Assembly: GCF_018492665.1 (NCBI RefSeq) | Contig: NZ_JAFVME010000003.1 | Coordinates: forward strand, 806,001 to 870,000 | DNA from: Pedobacter sp. B4-66 | GTDB lineage: Bacteria > Bacteroidota > Bacteroidia > Sphingobacteriales > Sphingobacteriaceae | DNA length: 64,000 bases | Direction: 5' to 3' | In this document: one piece after another, positions 27,067 through 36,184 of the stretch | Numbering within the stretch: the first letter of the stretch is position 1 | Layout of the letters: the number at the start of each line of letters is the position of its first letter | Program-made: the position numbers and the translations under genes | Notes under the pieces: generated by a model | Told to the model about the DNA's origin: nothing | Seen by the model: only the letters and a program-made list of their open reading frames with translations | Databases searched by the model: none

Positions 27067-28197
27067 ATGTCAACAGGTAAATATAGAAAAGAACACAACT
27101 GCCTTAATTGTGGACAAATTGTAGAAAAGCATTATTGTAGCAACTGCGGACAACCCAACCTCGAGCTTAAAGAAAATTTCTGGCAATTTATTAGTCATAG
27201 CATTGCCCATTATTTCCATTTCGACAATAAGTTTTTTCAGACGTTAGTCCCTCTACTTACTAAACCCGGGCAAGTTACATTAGATTATTTAGCCGGAAAA
27301 AGAGCAAGATATATTAATCCGATTAGTATGTACATCTTTGTTTCTATTGTGTATTTTATTGTTGTACCAAATAAATTGGAGCACAAAGAAGAAACAGTAG
27401 AATTTCATTCTTCCAATAAGGACTCTAAAAGATCAGCTGCGAAACAGATAAGTGAATCAATAGAAGATAAGGACATTGATGATGACTCATTTATAGGAAA
27501 ATCAACAAGCTACTTACAAAGAAAACTTGATCTATCCGATTTTAGATCCCTCAGCTTCACAGAACAGCAAGATAAAATCAACCAACTTATTCATAGAAAA
27601 GATAGTTTAAAGACTGAAGAATATGACGATGTATTAGAGTCTTATCAAAAATACCACATCATCAAACAAGATAGTACCTATAGTGCATACCTGTTAAGAC
27701 AGCAAAAATTAAAGGAATCAGATCGTGATTCCTGGATCGACAGGATTTTAAAGAAACGGGAAATTGCTATAAACCAAAAATCAGCATCGGGAAATTGGTC
27801 TGTAAAAGAAGAGCTTGAGCATTATCGTCCTAAGCAATACTTCCTACTAATGCCTTTATTAGCTTTATTTATTATGTGGAACTTTAGAAGAAACCACATC
27901 TATTACTTGGATCACCTTATATTTACGATACATGGAACAACTGCCTTTTTTATTACTCAGATAGTAACAGTTCCATTAAGGAGAGACTTATTTGGGACAG
28001 GATCTACAATTAGTGACCTTATCAAGTGGGCGGTAATTATTGGAATTATCTGGTATCTCTATCAGGCGTTAACTGTATTCTATCAGCGTTCCAGAAAAGT
28101 GACCATCAAGAAAATGATAACATTGACTTTCTTATACATGATGGCGGCGTTTATTTCTGAATGGGTTATAGAACGATTTATTTACTACTTTGTATAA
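27067..28197 (+). CDS. DUF3667 domain membrane protein with zinc ribbon
   Basis: 376 residues. The N-terminus has a zinc ribbon of two C-x2-C knuckles (C-L-N-C-G and C-S-N-C-G-Q, residues 11-28). One hydrophobic segment lies near 85-105, a long charged coiled-coil-like middle near 110-255, and about three to four membrane segments follow near 260-370. DUF3667 is common in Bacteroidota and has no known function. The gene ends at a clear bidirectional terminator. Confidence 0.85.
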   Translation: MSTGKYRKEHNCLNCGQIVEKHYCSNCGQPNLELKENFWQFISHSIAHYFHFDNKFFQTLVPLLTKPGQVTLDYLAGKRARYINPISMYIFVSIVYFIVVPNKLEHKEETVEFHSSNKDSKRSAAKQISESIEDKDIDDDSFIGKSTSYLQRKLDLSDFRSLSFTEQQDKINQLIHRKDSLKTEEYDDVLESYQKYHIIKQDSTYSAYLLRQQKLKESDRDSWIDRILKKREIAINQKSASGNWSVKEELEHYRPKQYFLLMPLLALFIMWNFRRNHIYYLDHLIFTIHGTTAFFITQIVTVPLRRDLFGTGSTISDLIKWAVIIGIIWYLYQALTVFYQRSRKVTIKKMITLTFLYMMAAFISEWVIERFIYYFV

Positions 28198-28199
28198 AT

Positions 28200-28233
28200 A
28201 AAAAAACCTTAGCTGATTGGCTAAGGTTTTTTT
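28200..28233. terminator. Bidirectional rho-independent terminator
   Basis: CCTTAGC (28207-28213) and GCTAAGG (28220-28226) pair around TGATTG. A six-A run precedes the stem and a seven-T run follows it. It serves the convergent DUF3667 and gltA genes. Confidence 0.9.
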
Positions 28234-28254
28234 ATTTAAGATATATGTTTTAAT

Positions 28255-29544
28255 CTATTTTCTTTCTTCTATACCAACAAATTCTCTATTGGTATGACCT
28301 ACATATATTTGACGAGGGCGACCTATAGGCTCTTTGTTTTCATGCATTTCTTTCCACTGAGCAATCCATCCTGGTAAACGACCAAGTGCAAAAAGAACAG
28401 TAAACATATCCGTTGGGAATCCTAATGCTCTGTAAATGATACCTGAGTAAAAGTCAACATTAGGATAAAGCTTACGCTCAACAAAATATGAATCACTTAA
28501 TGCTGCTTCTTCCAATTTTTTGGCAATTTCTAAAACTGGATCATCAATACCAAGTTTCTCTAAAATATCGTCGCATGCTTTTTTAATGATTTTTGCTCTT
28601 GGATCAAAGTTTTTGTAAACCCTATGACCAAAGCCCATCATACGAAAAGGATCATTTTTATCTTTTGCTTTATTGATCCACTTTTCTGTATCACCGCCAT
28701 CCTCTTTAATGAGTTCTAACATCTCAATTACAGCTTGGTTTGCTCCACCATGCAATGGGCCCCATAGGGCATCAATACCTGCAGAAACAGAAGCATATAA
28801 ATTACAGTCAGAAGAACCTACCATTCTTACAGTTGATGCAGAACAGTTTTGTTCGTGGTCAGCATGTAGAATTAGTAAAGTATTCATTGCACTAACAACT
28901 ACAGGATCAATTTCTATTTCTTCAGTACGTTGTCCGAAGATCATATTTAAGAAATTGCTCACGTAATCGAACTTATTTTTAGGATAAATAAGTGGGTGAC
29001 CTAATGATTTTTTATAAATGAAAGATACAATTGTAGGGAATTTAGCCAACAACTTAATCATTGTTAAATCCATCGTTTCTGGTGATGAATTTGCATTTAA
29101 TGACTCAGGGTAAAATGTTGACAATGAACATACCAATGAAGACAATTGCGCCATTGGGTGAGATTTTGAAGGGTAACCATCAAGAAACTTCTTCATATCC
29201 TCATGAATTAGCGTATGTCTGCTAATTTGCGCTTGAAAATCGTTTAGCTCAGCTTGTTTAGGTAAATCGCCATATATAAGCAAATATGCTACTTCAAGAA
29301 ATGTTGATTTTTCTGCTAACTCTTCAATAGGGTAACCACGATATTTTAGGATTCCTTTTTCTCCATCGAGAAAAGTAATGGCACTTTTTGTTGACCCTGT
29401 ATTTTTGTAACCAAAATCTAAAGTGATATGCCCCGTTAAATCTCTAAGTTTGGAAATATCTATCGCCTTCTCTCCTTCGGAACCTGTTATAACCGGGAAT
29501 TGGTACACCTTCCCATCAATCTTAATTTCTGCAATATCTGACAT
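28255..29544 (-). CDS. gltA: Citrate synthase
   Basis: 429 residues, the larger hexameric-type bacterial enzyme. The opening small beta domain (residues 1-60) and the catalytic segments are present: H-A-D-H-E-Q-N-C-S near 231, W-G-P-L-H-G-G-A-N near 265, G-F-G-H-R-V-Y-K near 305 and D-F-Y-S-G near 365. It condenses oxaloacetate and acetyl-CoA in the TCA cycle. A -7 element lies 26 bp upstream. Confidence 0.98.
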   Translation of the reverse strand: MSDIAEIKIDGKVYQFPVITGSEGEKAIDISKLRDLTGHITLDFGYKNTGSTKSAITFLDGEKGILKYRGYPIEELAEKSTFLEVAYLLIYGDLPKQAELNDFQAQISRHTLIHEDMKKFLDGYPSKSHPMAQLSSLVCSLSTFYPESLNANSSPETMDLTMIKLLAKFPTIVSFIYKKSLGHPLIYPKNKFDYVSNFLNMIFGQRTEEIEIDPVVVSAMNTLLILHADHEQNCSASTVRMVGSSDCNLYASVSAGIDALWGPLHGGANQAVIEMLELIKEDGGDTEKWINKAKDKNDPFRMMGFGHRVYKNFDPRAKIIKKACDDILEKLGIDDPVLEIAKKLEEAALSDSYFVERKLYPNVDFYSGIIYRALGFPTDMFTVLFALGRLPGWIAQWKEMHENKEPIGRPRQIYVGHTNREFVGIEERK

Positions 29545-29569
29545 ATATATATCTTAAATTTATAATAAA

Positions 29570-29577
29570 CAAAACTA
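29570..29577 (-). promoter_or_regulatory. -7 element before gltA
   Basis: Minus-strand TAGTTTTG fits TAnnTTTG, 26 bp before the gltA ATG. Confidence 0.45.
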
Positions 29578-29667
29578 ACTAATCCTTTTCTATTAGCATT
29601 TAATCATGTATAACAAAGCTGTTAAATTATTATTAAATGTGGGTCAAAATCAAGTAAGATTAATAAT

Positions 29668-30204
29668 CTACTTACTGCTTTTGATCTCTTCTAAAACTGC
29701 ACCACAATCCATCATTTCATCCCCATAATAAGGATTTTGAATCTGTTTTTCAGAAGCAAGCCAATCCCCCCCTTCACCTTTATTGGCCATAGGGCAATGT
29801 TGAACATAAATAGAACCCTTTTTTAAATCGGCATGTTTAAACATGGCAATCACATCTGAGCTTAAATAAGTGAATTCTTTTCTTTGGCCAGCGATATCCT
29901 TTGCTGTTTCTATTTTTTCTGCAATTACTGCCGTGTTCTCACAACCTGGAAAACTGGCTAAAATAGTTTTTAGTTCTGTAGCAGCTTTCTTAGCATCCTC
30001 AAATTTAGATTCTACCAATGCATCTTTTAAATAGATATAACCGTTATAAATGTTTTGAACTTTACTATCGGCTAATTCAACAACAGCTGTAGTTACTACC
30101 TTCTTTTCAGATAAGGTATCTGTTGAAGCTTCTGTATTTTTTTTATCTGTATTTGTACAAGACAGAGCAATAAACAGAACCCCGACCGCAAGATATTTTT
30201 TCAT
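29668..30204 (-). CDS. DUF3347 lipoprotein
   Basis: 178 residues. A lipoprotein signal ends at C16 (A-L-S-C), followed by a Ser/Thr/Glu-rich linker. The DUF3347 domain spans about 48-175, ending with Q-H-C-P-M-A and W-L-A-S-E-K-Q-I-Q-N-P-Y-Y-G-D-x-M-x-x-C-G. This domain often accompanies CusB-like metal efflux proteins, and the Cys/His/Met-rich end suggests metal binding. Here it stands alone, without an efflux pump, so its role is inferred. Confidence 0.85.
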   Translation of the reverse strand: MKKYLAVGVLFIALSCTNTDKKNTEASTDTLSEKKVVTTAVVELADSKVQNIYNGYIYLKDALVESKFEDAKKAATELKTILASFPGCENTAVIAEKIETAKDIAGQRKEFTYLSSDVIAMFKHADLKKGSIYVQHCPMANKGEGGDWLASEKQIQNPYYGDEMMDCGAVLEEIKSSK

Positions 30205-30334
30205 ACTTTATCTATATTTTTCATGAATCAACGAACCTATTAATAGTTCTAAAACAGCAAAAGCATGCTTATATAGCCCTAAAATAGCCTCATCACTTTG
30301 TTTTGTGGTTAAAATACCCATTTTTATTCTAAAT

Positions 30335-30367
30335 AACTAAAAAACCCTTTGAAAAAATCAAAGGGTT
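30335..30367 (-). terminator. Terminator of the outer-membrane barrel gene
   Basis: AACCCTTTGA (30343-30352) and TCAAAGGGTT (30358-30367) pair around a 5-nt loop. Read on the minus strand, a T-rich tract follows the stem. Confidence 0.8.
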
Positions 30368-30433
30368 CAAATAAATTATTCTATTTCAGCATTATAATTT
30401 ACTTAACAGGGCTTTCAATTTATAGTTTGGTTA

Positions 30434-30931
30434 TTACAACTTAAATCCGTAAGCTATACGTAAAGCTACATGTCCTAAATCTCCTTTTGAAAGACCTTCA
30501 TACTTTACACCTAAGTCCAAACCACTACTAAAAGCATACCCAACAGCCGGCGAGTAAAGGAAAGAAGTTCCGGAACCTTTAGTAACACCAAAACCTGCCC
30601 CTATTTCACCCAATCCATAAAGTCCTGAACCAGTTTCATCAAAGAATACTTTTACACCTGCTTTTACTGGGATGTAACCAAAATCAGGCACATCAAATCC
30701 TCCAACTGTTTTTCCAAGAAAATGAGTATAACCAGCGGTTACCGGAATTGATACTTGTTTTGAAACATCAAATTGTAAACGGGCATCTGCACCAACCGCA
30801 AAGCTATAACCATCGGTTGTGGGTACTCCCAAATTAACTCCAACACCTAATTTTTGAGCACTAGCATTAGTAGTGAAGAACAACGCCACCGCAGCTACTG
30901 CAGTAGCAAAGAATTTTGTAGAATTTTTCAT
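30434..30931 (-). CDS. Small outer-membrane beta-barrel protein
   Basis: 165 residues with a signal peptide (about 1-25, ending N-A-S-A-Q). The rest is alternating Gly/aromatic beta strands ending in A-Y-G-F-K-L, typical of eight-stranded barrels with a terminal aromatic-containing strand. The fold is inferred from this pattern; no function is visible. It is flanked by its own terminator. Confidence 0.75.
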   Translation of the reverse strand: MKNSTKFFATAVAAVALFFTTNASAQKLGVGVNLGVPTTDGYSFAVGADARLQFDVSKQVSIPVTAGYTHFLGKTVGGFDVPDFGYIPVKAGVKVFFDETGSGLYGLGEIGAGFGVTKGSGTSFLYSPAVGYAFSSGLDLGVKYEGLSKGDLGHVALRIAYGFKL

Positions 30932-31008
30932 TTTTTGATCGTTTATTTAAATTTAGTGTATAGCTTTTTACTATACATTTAAACATTTACAAATTGCATG
31001 CCATTGAG

Positions 31009-31935
31009 CTAATATTTACTTTTATAAACTGCTACCACTTCTTCAAATACTTCATCAGAATTCAATTCCGTATTAAACCAATTTATCTTAATCCCATCCT
31101 TCTCCATTTTTCTAAAAAATGTCATTTGGCGTTTTGCAAATTGACATATTGCAATAGCAAGTCTTTCTTTTAATTCAGAATAACTAAGCTCATTAGAAAG
31201 ATAAGCCACAATAAATTTATACTCTAAACCATAAAATATCAGGTCTTCTTTAGTAACTCCTTCGTCAAGCAATCTCCTAACCTCATCAATCATTCCTTCA
31301 CTAAACCTAAGTTCAAGACGATTGATCACTTTTTGTCTGCGAAGTTCCACATCTGAAGTTAAACCAATAACCAGAGGATCAATCTTAGGTCTTTCAATAA
31401 TCTGCAAGTCGTTATGTCTAAGATACTCTGCAATCTCAATCGCCCTGATCATTCTTTTATGAGATGACTGGTCGGCTTGCTTTGTCAATTCAGATGGGTA
31501 ACTAGACAACCTTGCTCTTAACAATTCTATATCCAATTCTTTTAAAGTGTCTCTTAATTCATGATTTACAGGTATGGCAGTATATTCATGATTTTGAAGA
31601 ATACTATGAACATACATTCCCGTTCCCCCACAAAGTATAGGTAGAACATGTTTATCTGTTAAGACTTTATAAATCTTATAAAAGTCTTCCTTAAATTCAT
31701 TTACATTATATCTTTCACCAGCCAGCTTATGATCTATCAAGTGATATGGAATAGCTCTTCCATTAATTAAATATTCATTGAGATCTTTACCTGTACCGAT
31801 ATCCATCCCTTTAAAGACCTGCCTGCTATCCGCACTAATAACCTCTCCGTTTAAGGATTCGGCTAGTCTAACAGCTAATTTGGTTTTACCTGATGCAGTT
31901 GGACCTAGTATAACTATTAAAGGATTTTGATGCAT
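31009..31935 (-). CDS. miaA: tRNA dimethylallyltransferase
   Basis: 308 residues. The P-loop G-P-T-A-S-G-K-T is at 11-18, D-S-R-Q-V-F near 37 and G-G-T-G-M-Y near 103. It adds a dimethylallyl group to A37 of tRNAs reading codons that begin with U. The ATG overlaps the stop of the upstream gene (TAATG), so the two are translationally coupled. Confidence 0.97.
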   Translation of the reverse strand: MHQNPLIVILGPTASGKTKLAVRLAESLNGEVISADSRQVFKGMDIGTGKDLNEYLINGRAIPYHLIDHKLAGERYNVNEFKEDFYKIYKVLTDKHVLPILCGGTGMYVHSILQNHEYTAIPVNHELRDTLKELDIELLRARLSSYPSELTKQADQSSHKRMIRAIEIAEYLRHNDLQIIERPKIDPLVIGLTSDVELRRQKVINRLELRFSEGMIDEVRRLLDEGVTKEDLIFYGLEYKFIVAYLSNELSYSELKERLAIAICQFAKRQMTFFRKMEKDGIKINWFNTELNSDEVFEEVVAVYKSKY

Positions 31936-32744
31936 TATAAGTATAAAATATATTTTAAATTCCCTGTATTATAAATCTTTATATATTCATCACCAATCAA
32001 AGAACCGTCACTATTAACGGGTAATCGATGAGAAAAATACCTCACCAAAGTATCTCGCTTCAACCATATCTCTGCAGGTGGTGTAATATCGGTAAGCTTA
32101 AAACCTGATTGCTCATAAGCCCTCCCTAAGGACGAATCCCTATCTGCATAGCTCATTACATCATCAGGATTAAAAGTCTGAATAAAATGCTTTAGCAACT
32201 TACTAAAGCCACCTATTACAGTAAATCCAGTTAAAGACGCAAAACGGATCAACTCAGCAGATCTATACCCCGGCTTAAGACCTTTCATATATCTCAGATT
32301 ACTGAAACAACCTACCGTAATAAGCTGATCATCCAAATTTAAACCAAATTTATATTTAGATTTCGCTGATGCCTGTAAATGGTTTTCATTCAAGAAATCA
32401 TCAGCTTCCTTTTGCGTAATAGGAACAATTTTGGTTTTGCGCGCATGTATTCGCTTATTCAATCCAAGAATAGAAGAAATCCGCCCTATCACCTGTGCTT
32501 TTCTCGTTGCCCATATATCTTCCCATAAATGAACCAGGAAAATATCTTTCAATTGATACGCTTCCTGTAAGGCAACAAGATCTTCAGGACGGCAGGTATT
32601 TTCGAATGAAATGCAATTTACAACAACATTTCCAAAACCAACCGATAACAAACAATAATCTGGCGATTCAATATAATCTGTAGTAACACCAATATTCTTA
32701 AAACTGGCAATTACATCATCTTGCCAAACCTGTGCTATACCCAA
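31935..32744 (-). CDS. Uncharacterised GNAT-like protein
   Basis: 269 residues from a TTG start. The first 110 residues are unrecognised. The second half (about 125-255) has an acyltransferase-like layout: E-N-H-L-Q-A-S-A-K-S-K-Y-K-F-G-L near 135, V-G-C-F-S-N near 160, E-L-I-R-F-A-S near 180, M-S-Y-A-D-R near 208 and Y-E-Q-S-G-F-K near 220. This pattern resembles proteins of phages and their hosts related to the Mom/GNAT superfamily. It overlaps the preceding gene by 10 bp and miaA by 1 bp. Function unknown; a modification enzyme is possible. Confidence 0.6.
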   Translation of the reverse strand: MGIAQVWQDDVIASFKNIGVTTDYIESPDYCLLSVGFGNVVVNCISFENTCRPEDLVALQEAYQLKDIFLVHLWEDIWATRKAQVIGRISSILGLNKRIHARKTKIVPITQKEADDFLNENHLQASAKSKYKFGLNLDDQLITVGCFSNLRYMKGLKPGYRSAELIRFASLTGFTVIGGFSKLLKHFIQTFNPDDVMSYADRDSSLGRAYEQSGFKLTDITPPAEIWLKRDTLVRYFSHRLPVNSDGSLIGDEYIKIYNTGNLKYILYL

Positions 32745-33112
32745 CCCTTCTCTTTATAAAGTTTAAACCCCGCTGCAAGCGCATCTTCAATTTCAGACAT
32801 CAATGTATCATCAAGTTTTTTGATATGGAAGCACGACTTCCCTTTCAGCAATTTAAGCAAATTGGGGTCAAAAATCTTTTTCATATCCGGTTCAGCGTAA
32901 ACGGGCATATAGTAAAAACCAACATGCCCTTTTTGAATGGTTACACTCGCAAAAAAAACTTCATTCTTTTTTTTGCCTTCAATAACCACATTTTTATCAC
33001 TCCACAGATCAAACGAAGTCTCACTGTTTACTCTATTACTAAAACCCACAGTAGCGTAAGGCTGCAGCGACGCCCTAATGGTTTGAAAAATTTCTACAAA
33101 ATCAGTTTTCAT
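32735..33112 (-). CDS. DUF1801-like (YdhG) small protein
   Basis: 125 residues, cytoplasmic. The segments Y-M-P-V-Y near residue 68, L-K-G-K-S-C-F-H-I-K-K near 88 and a final G-F-K-L-Y-K helix resemble DUF1801/YdhG proteins, for which no reaction is established. It is the first gene of the run that includes the GNAT-like gene and miaA, overlapping its neighbour by 10 bp. Confidence 0.65.
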   Translation of the reverse strand: MKTDFVEIFQTIRASLQPYATVGFSNRVNSETSFDLWSDKNVVIEGKKKNEVFFASVTIQKGHVGFYYMPVYAEPDMKKIFDPNLLKLLKGKSCFHIKKLDDTLMSEIEDALAAGFKLYKEKGWV

Positions 33113-33172
33113 TGTTTTAAGTTATAGATGACTACCATATAAACAACACCTATTTATTGATATTGTTTAATA

Positions 33173-34279
33173 TTATAAGTTATCGGCCAACCACCATTTA
33201 CTCGAAGGGTAATTTCCATTTAAAATTACTGATTCACCCATTAAAGGTGTAGTGATTTTTAGGCCTTCTTCATCTGCCTTATTTACTACTCTTATAATTG
33301 GTTCATTCCAATCGTGCATAGCTAACTTAAACTTACCCCAGTGAACCGGCAACAGAACCTTTGCTTTTAAATCTAAGGCAGCCTGAACGGTTTGCTCTGG
33401 AAACATGTGTATTAAAGGCCAGTAAGCATTATACTGCCCACACTCCAATATTGCAATATCAAATGGACCGTATTGCTCTCCTGCACTCTTAAAATGCGTA
33501 TCATATCCAGAGTCACCCCCTAAATACAATTTATCTTTTGAAGTTTGCAGAACAAATGCAGACCACACTGTTTGATTTCTTTTAAATACCCTTCCGGTAA
33601 AATGACGAGCAGGAAGAGCGGTAAATTTCAGACTACTCTGAACAGTTTCTTCTCCCCACGACAATTCCGTAATCTTGCTTGCCGGAACACCCCAATGTTC
33701 TAAATGCGATCCTACACCTAACGAAACAATAAATCGGCTGGTTTTATCCTTTAGCTTTAATATAGCTTCATAATCCAAATGATCGTAGTGGTCGTGCGTG
33801 ATCAATACCACATCCAACTCCGGGAAATCTTCAGCTTTCACAAAATCAGTTCCCAGAAACCTTTTACTACCAATAAAAGAAATTGGAGAAGGCCTTTCAC
33901 TTAACACCGGATCTACCAGTATATTTTGTCCATCAGTTTGTACCAAATAAGAAGAATGTCCAAACCAGGTAATCTTAGTCTCTGCATCATTTTGTGTAAA
34001 ATCAGGTTTTACAGTAGGAAGAGCATTTTTAGGAGCTCCCTTATCATTTCCTTTCAACATTCCTTTTATCATGTCCCAATAACTTACGTCATCAGGCTTC
34101 ATAGGTGTTGGAGATAAGTTTTCTAACCCACCGTCCTTATAATTAGGAAGCTTCTTTATCCGTTCTAAACGAGCCCCTTCAGGCACGCGCCCGAAAATGG
34201 GAAAGCTAAGCACCCAAACTGTAGTCAAAGCAAGTAAAGCAATAATAATCAATATGGAATACATAATTTTCCTTTTCAT
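33173..34279 (-). CDS. Membrane-anchored metallo-beta-lactamase-fold hydrolase (UlaG/NAPE-PLD-like)
   Basis: 368 residues from the ATG at 34279; the longer reading (34318) adds 13 residues before the membrane helix. A signal anchor covers about 5-25. The zinc motif T-H-D-H-Y-D-H-L-D lies near residue 165. Further ligands fit G-G-D-S-G-Y-D near 255 and P-V-H-W near 317. The family hydrolyses lactones or phosphodiesters such as N-acyl phospholipids. The substrate is unknown. Confidence 0.88.
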   Translation of the reverse strand: MKRKIMYSILIIIALLALTTVWVLSFPIFGRVPEGARLERIKKLPNYKDGGLENLSPTPMKPDDVSYWDMIKGMLKGNDKGAPKNALPTVKPDFTQNDAETKITWFGHSSYLVQTDGQNILVDPVLSERPSPISFIGSKRFLGTDFVKAEDFPELDVVLITHDHYDHLDYEAILKLKDKTSRFIVSLGVGSHLEHWGVPASKITELSWGEETVQSSLKFTALPARHFTGRVFKRNQTVWSAFVLQTSKDKLYLGGDSGYDTHFKSAGEQYGPFDIAILECGQYNAYWPLIHMFPEQTVQAALDLKAKVLLPVHWGKFKLAMHDWNEPIIRVVNKADEEGLKITTPLMGESVILNGNYPSSKWWLADNL

Positions 34280-34322
34280 TATTTTAGTTAAAAAACGAAT
34301 ATACTTACAAAAAAGCAACCTG

Positions 34323-36182
34323 TTAACTCACTTTTTCAACAGGCTTGTCCTCTTTAGCAAACTTCTCAGCCAAACCAGCTCCCGACTGCAACAACTCATT
34401 TGTAATCGTCCTTGTATAATCTGTGATTTCAGCTTTAAAATCTGCCACAGATGCTCCTGATCGGATTTCTTCTAATCTCTTCTCCCACTGACCAGTTAAT
34501 TCTGCCTGAGCTATTTTCTGATCCTTTACCACATCATAAACAGCCAGCCCCTTAGTAGTAGGCACCAGATTTCTTTTTTCTCTGACAATGTACTCTCTGT
34601 TAATCAGCGTTTCAATAATAGCAGCCCTGGTAGCCGGAGTACCCAAGCCACTATCCTTCATTGCATACCTCAACTCCTCATCCTCAATATCCTTTCCAGA
34701 GGTCTCAAGAGCCTTTAATAAAGATGCTTCATTGTACAAAGCTTTAGGCTTAGTTTGTTTCTCCAGCAAAGCTTTATTTACAATTGGAAGCTCCTCGCCT
34801 GCCTTTACTTTTGGTAAAGATGGATTTTCCTCATCCTTTTTATCGTCATCCGACTCGTTAAATACCGATCTCCAGCCTGCAGAGCGAATTACCGTTCCAT
34901 TTGCCATAAAAACAGAGCCTGTCTCAATGGTTATCTTAGTGATCTCTTTTATACATTCCTGATGGAAGGCCTCAAGCATTCTTCCAACTACCATATCATA
35001 AATGGCTTGTTTATCACCACTCAATTGATAAGGAGATTCTCCTGTAGGCAAAATAGCATGGTGATCCGTTACCTTCTTAGCATTTACGCTTCTCTTGTTT
35101 AATGTCGCAGTCGACAGAAAATCAGCCTGCTTACCAAAGTCCTTATGATCTTTTAGTTTATCTATCAGGTTAGGGACTCCTGCAAATACATCATCACCAA
35201 TATATCTACTACCGGTACGCGGATAAGTAACCAATTTACTCTCATACAAGCCTTGTAACAAGTTCAAAGTCTGATCGGCTGTAAATCCTTTGCGCTTATT
35301 CGCTTCTTGCTGTAAGCTGCTTAAATCATGTAGTAAGGGAGGTGGTTCTTTCCTTGGCTTCGCCTCAACGGTTAAAATCTTACCACCATTCGGAAAGCCA
35401 GCAGCAACGTCCTCTATTTTTGCAAACAGCTCTTCAGCTTCTTCTTTCTTATCGAAGTTGTTTACAGAGATCGCCTTAAATAGCTGACCATCCTTATCCA
35501 ACTGTATTGCAAGCTGATAATAAAGTTGCGGAACAAAATTCTTTATCTCCAGAAAGCGAGAGCAAATCATTGCCAAAGTAGGTGTTTGAACCCTTCCCAA
35601 TGAAAGTACCGACCGGGATCCTGCTGATATACTCAATGCCTGAGTAGCATTCATTCCTACTAACCAATCAGATTCCGATCTGCAATGTGCCGAATTGAAA
35701 AGTGTATCGTAATCGGTTCCCGGCTTTAAGTTTCTAAAGCCTTCTTTAATAGCCTCATCAGTTTGTGAGGAAATCCATAGCCTTTTAAAAGGTTTTTTAC
35801 ATTTCAAAAAGTAGTAGATATAGCGGAAAATGAGTTCACCTTCCCGCCCGGCATCCGTTGCCACTATAATCTCTGTAGCTTCATCAAATAGCTTTTTAAT
35901 GATATCCAGTTGTTTTCTAACTCCAGGATCTTCAACCAGGCCATCCTTAGTTTTTATTTTCCTGATGCCAAGCTTAAATTTTTTAGGAAGCATCGGCAAA
36001 TGTTGCCTTCTCCATCCAATAAAGCCATACTCCTGAGGTGGAGCCAATTGAAGCAAATGCCCGAATGCCCAGGTAAAAGAATACCCCTTCCCCTCTATAT
36101 AACCGTCTTTTTTTGTAGTAGCGCCGAAGACTTTAGCCAACTCACGCCCCACAGAAGGCTTCTCTGCAATAACAATCTTCAT
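34323..36182 (-). CDS. topB: DNA topoisomerase III, type IA
   Basis: 619 residues. The Toprim domain has E-K-P-S-V near residue 6 and T-D-A-G-R-E-G-E-L-I-F near 107. The active-site tyrosine is Y320 in T-Y-P-R-T. The G-x-G-T-P-A-T-R-A element lies near 520. The protein ends soon after the core with an acidic-basic tail and has no C-terminal zinc fingers, so it is the short form. It decatenates DNA, often with RecQ. The histone-deacetylase-like gene lies 2 bp upstream. Confidence 0.95.
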   Translation of the reverse strand: MKIVIAEKPSVGRELAKVFGATTKKDGYIEGKGYSFTWAFGHLLQLAPPQEYGFIGWRRQHLPMLPKKFKLGIRKIKTKDGLVEDPGVRKQLDIIKKLFDEATEIIVATDAGREGELIFRYIYYFLKCKKPFKRLWISSQTDEAIKEGFRNLKPGTDYDTLFNSAHCRSESDWLVGMNATQALSISAGSRSVLSLGRVQTPTLAMICSRFLEIKNFVPQLYYQLAIQLDKDGQLFKAISVNNFDKKEEAEELFAKIEDVAAGFPNGGKILTVEAKPRKEPPPLLHDLSSLQQEANKRKGFTADQTLNLLQGLYESKLVTYPRTGSRYIGDDVFAGVPNLIDKLKDHKDFGKQADFLSTATLNKRSVNAKKVTDHHAILPTGESPYQLSGDKQAIYDMVVGRMLEAFHQECIKEITKITIETGSVFMANGTVIRSAGWRSVFNESDDDKKDEENPSLPKVKAGEELPIVNKALLEKQTKPKALYNEASLLKALETSGKDIEDEELRYAMKDSGLGTPATRAAIIETLINREYIVREKRNLVPTTKGLAVYDVVKDQKIAQAELTGQWEKRLEEIRSGASVADFKAEITDYTRTITNELLQSGAGLAEKFAKEDKPVEKVS

Positions 36183-36184
36183 AA

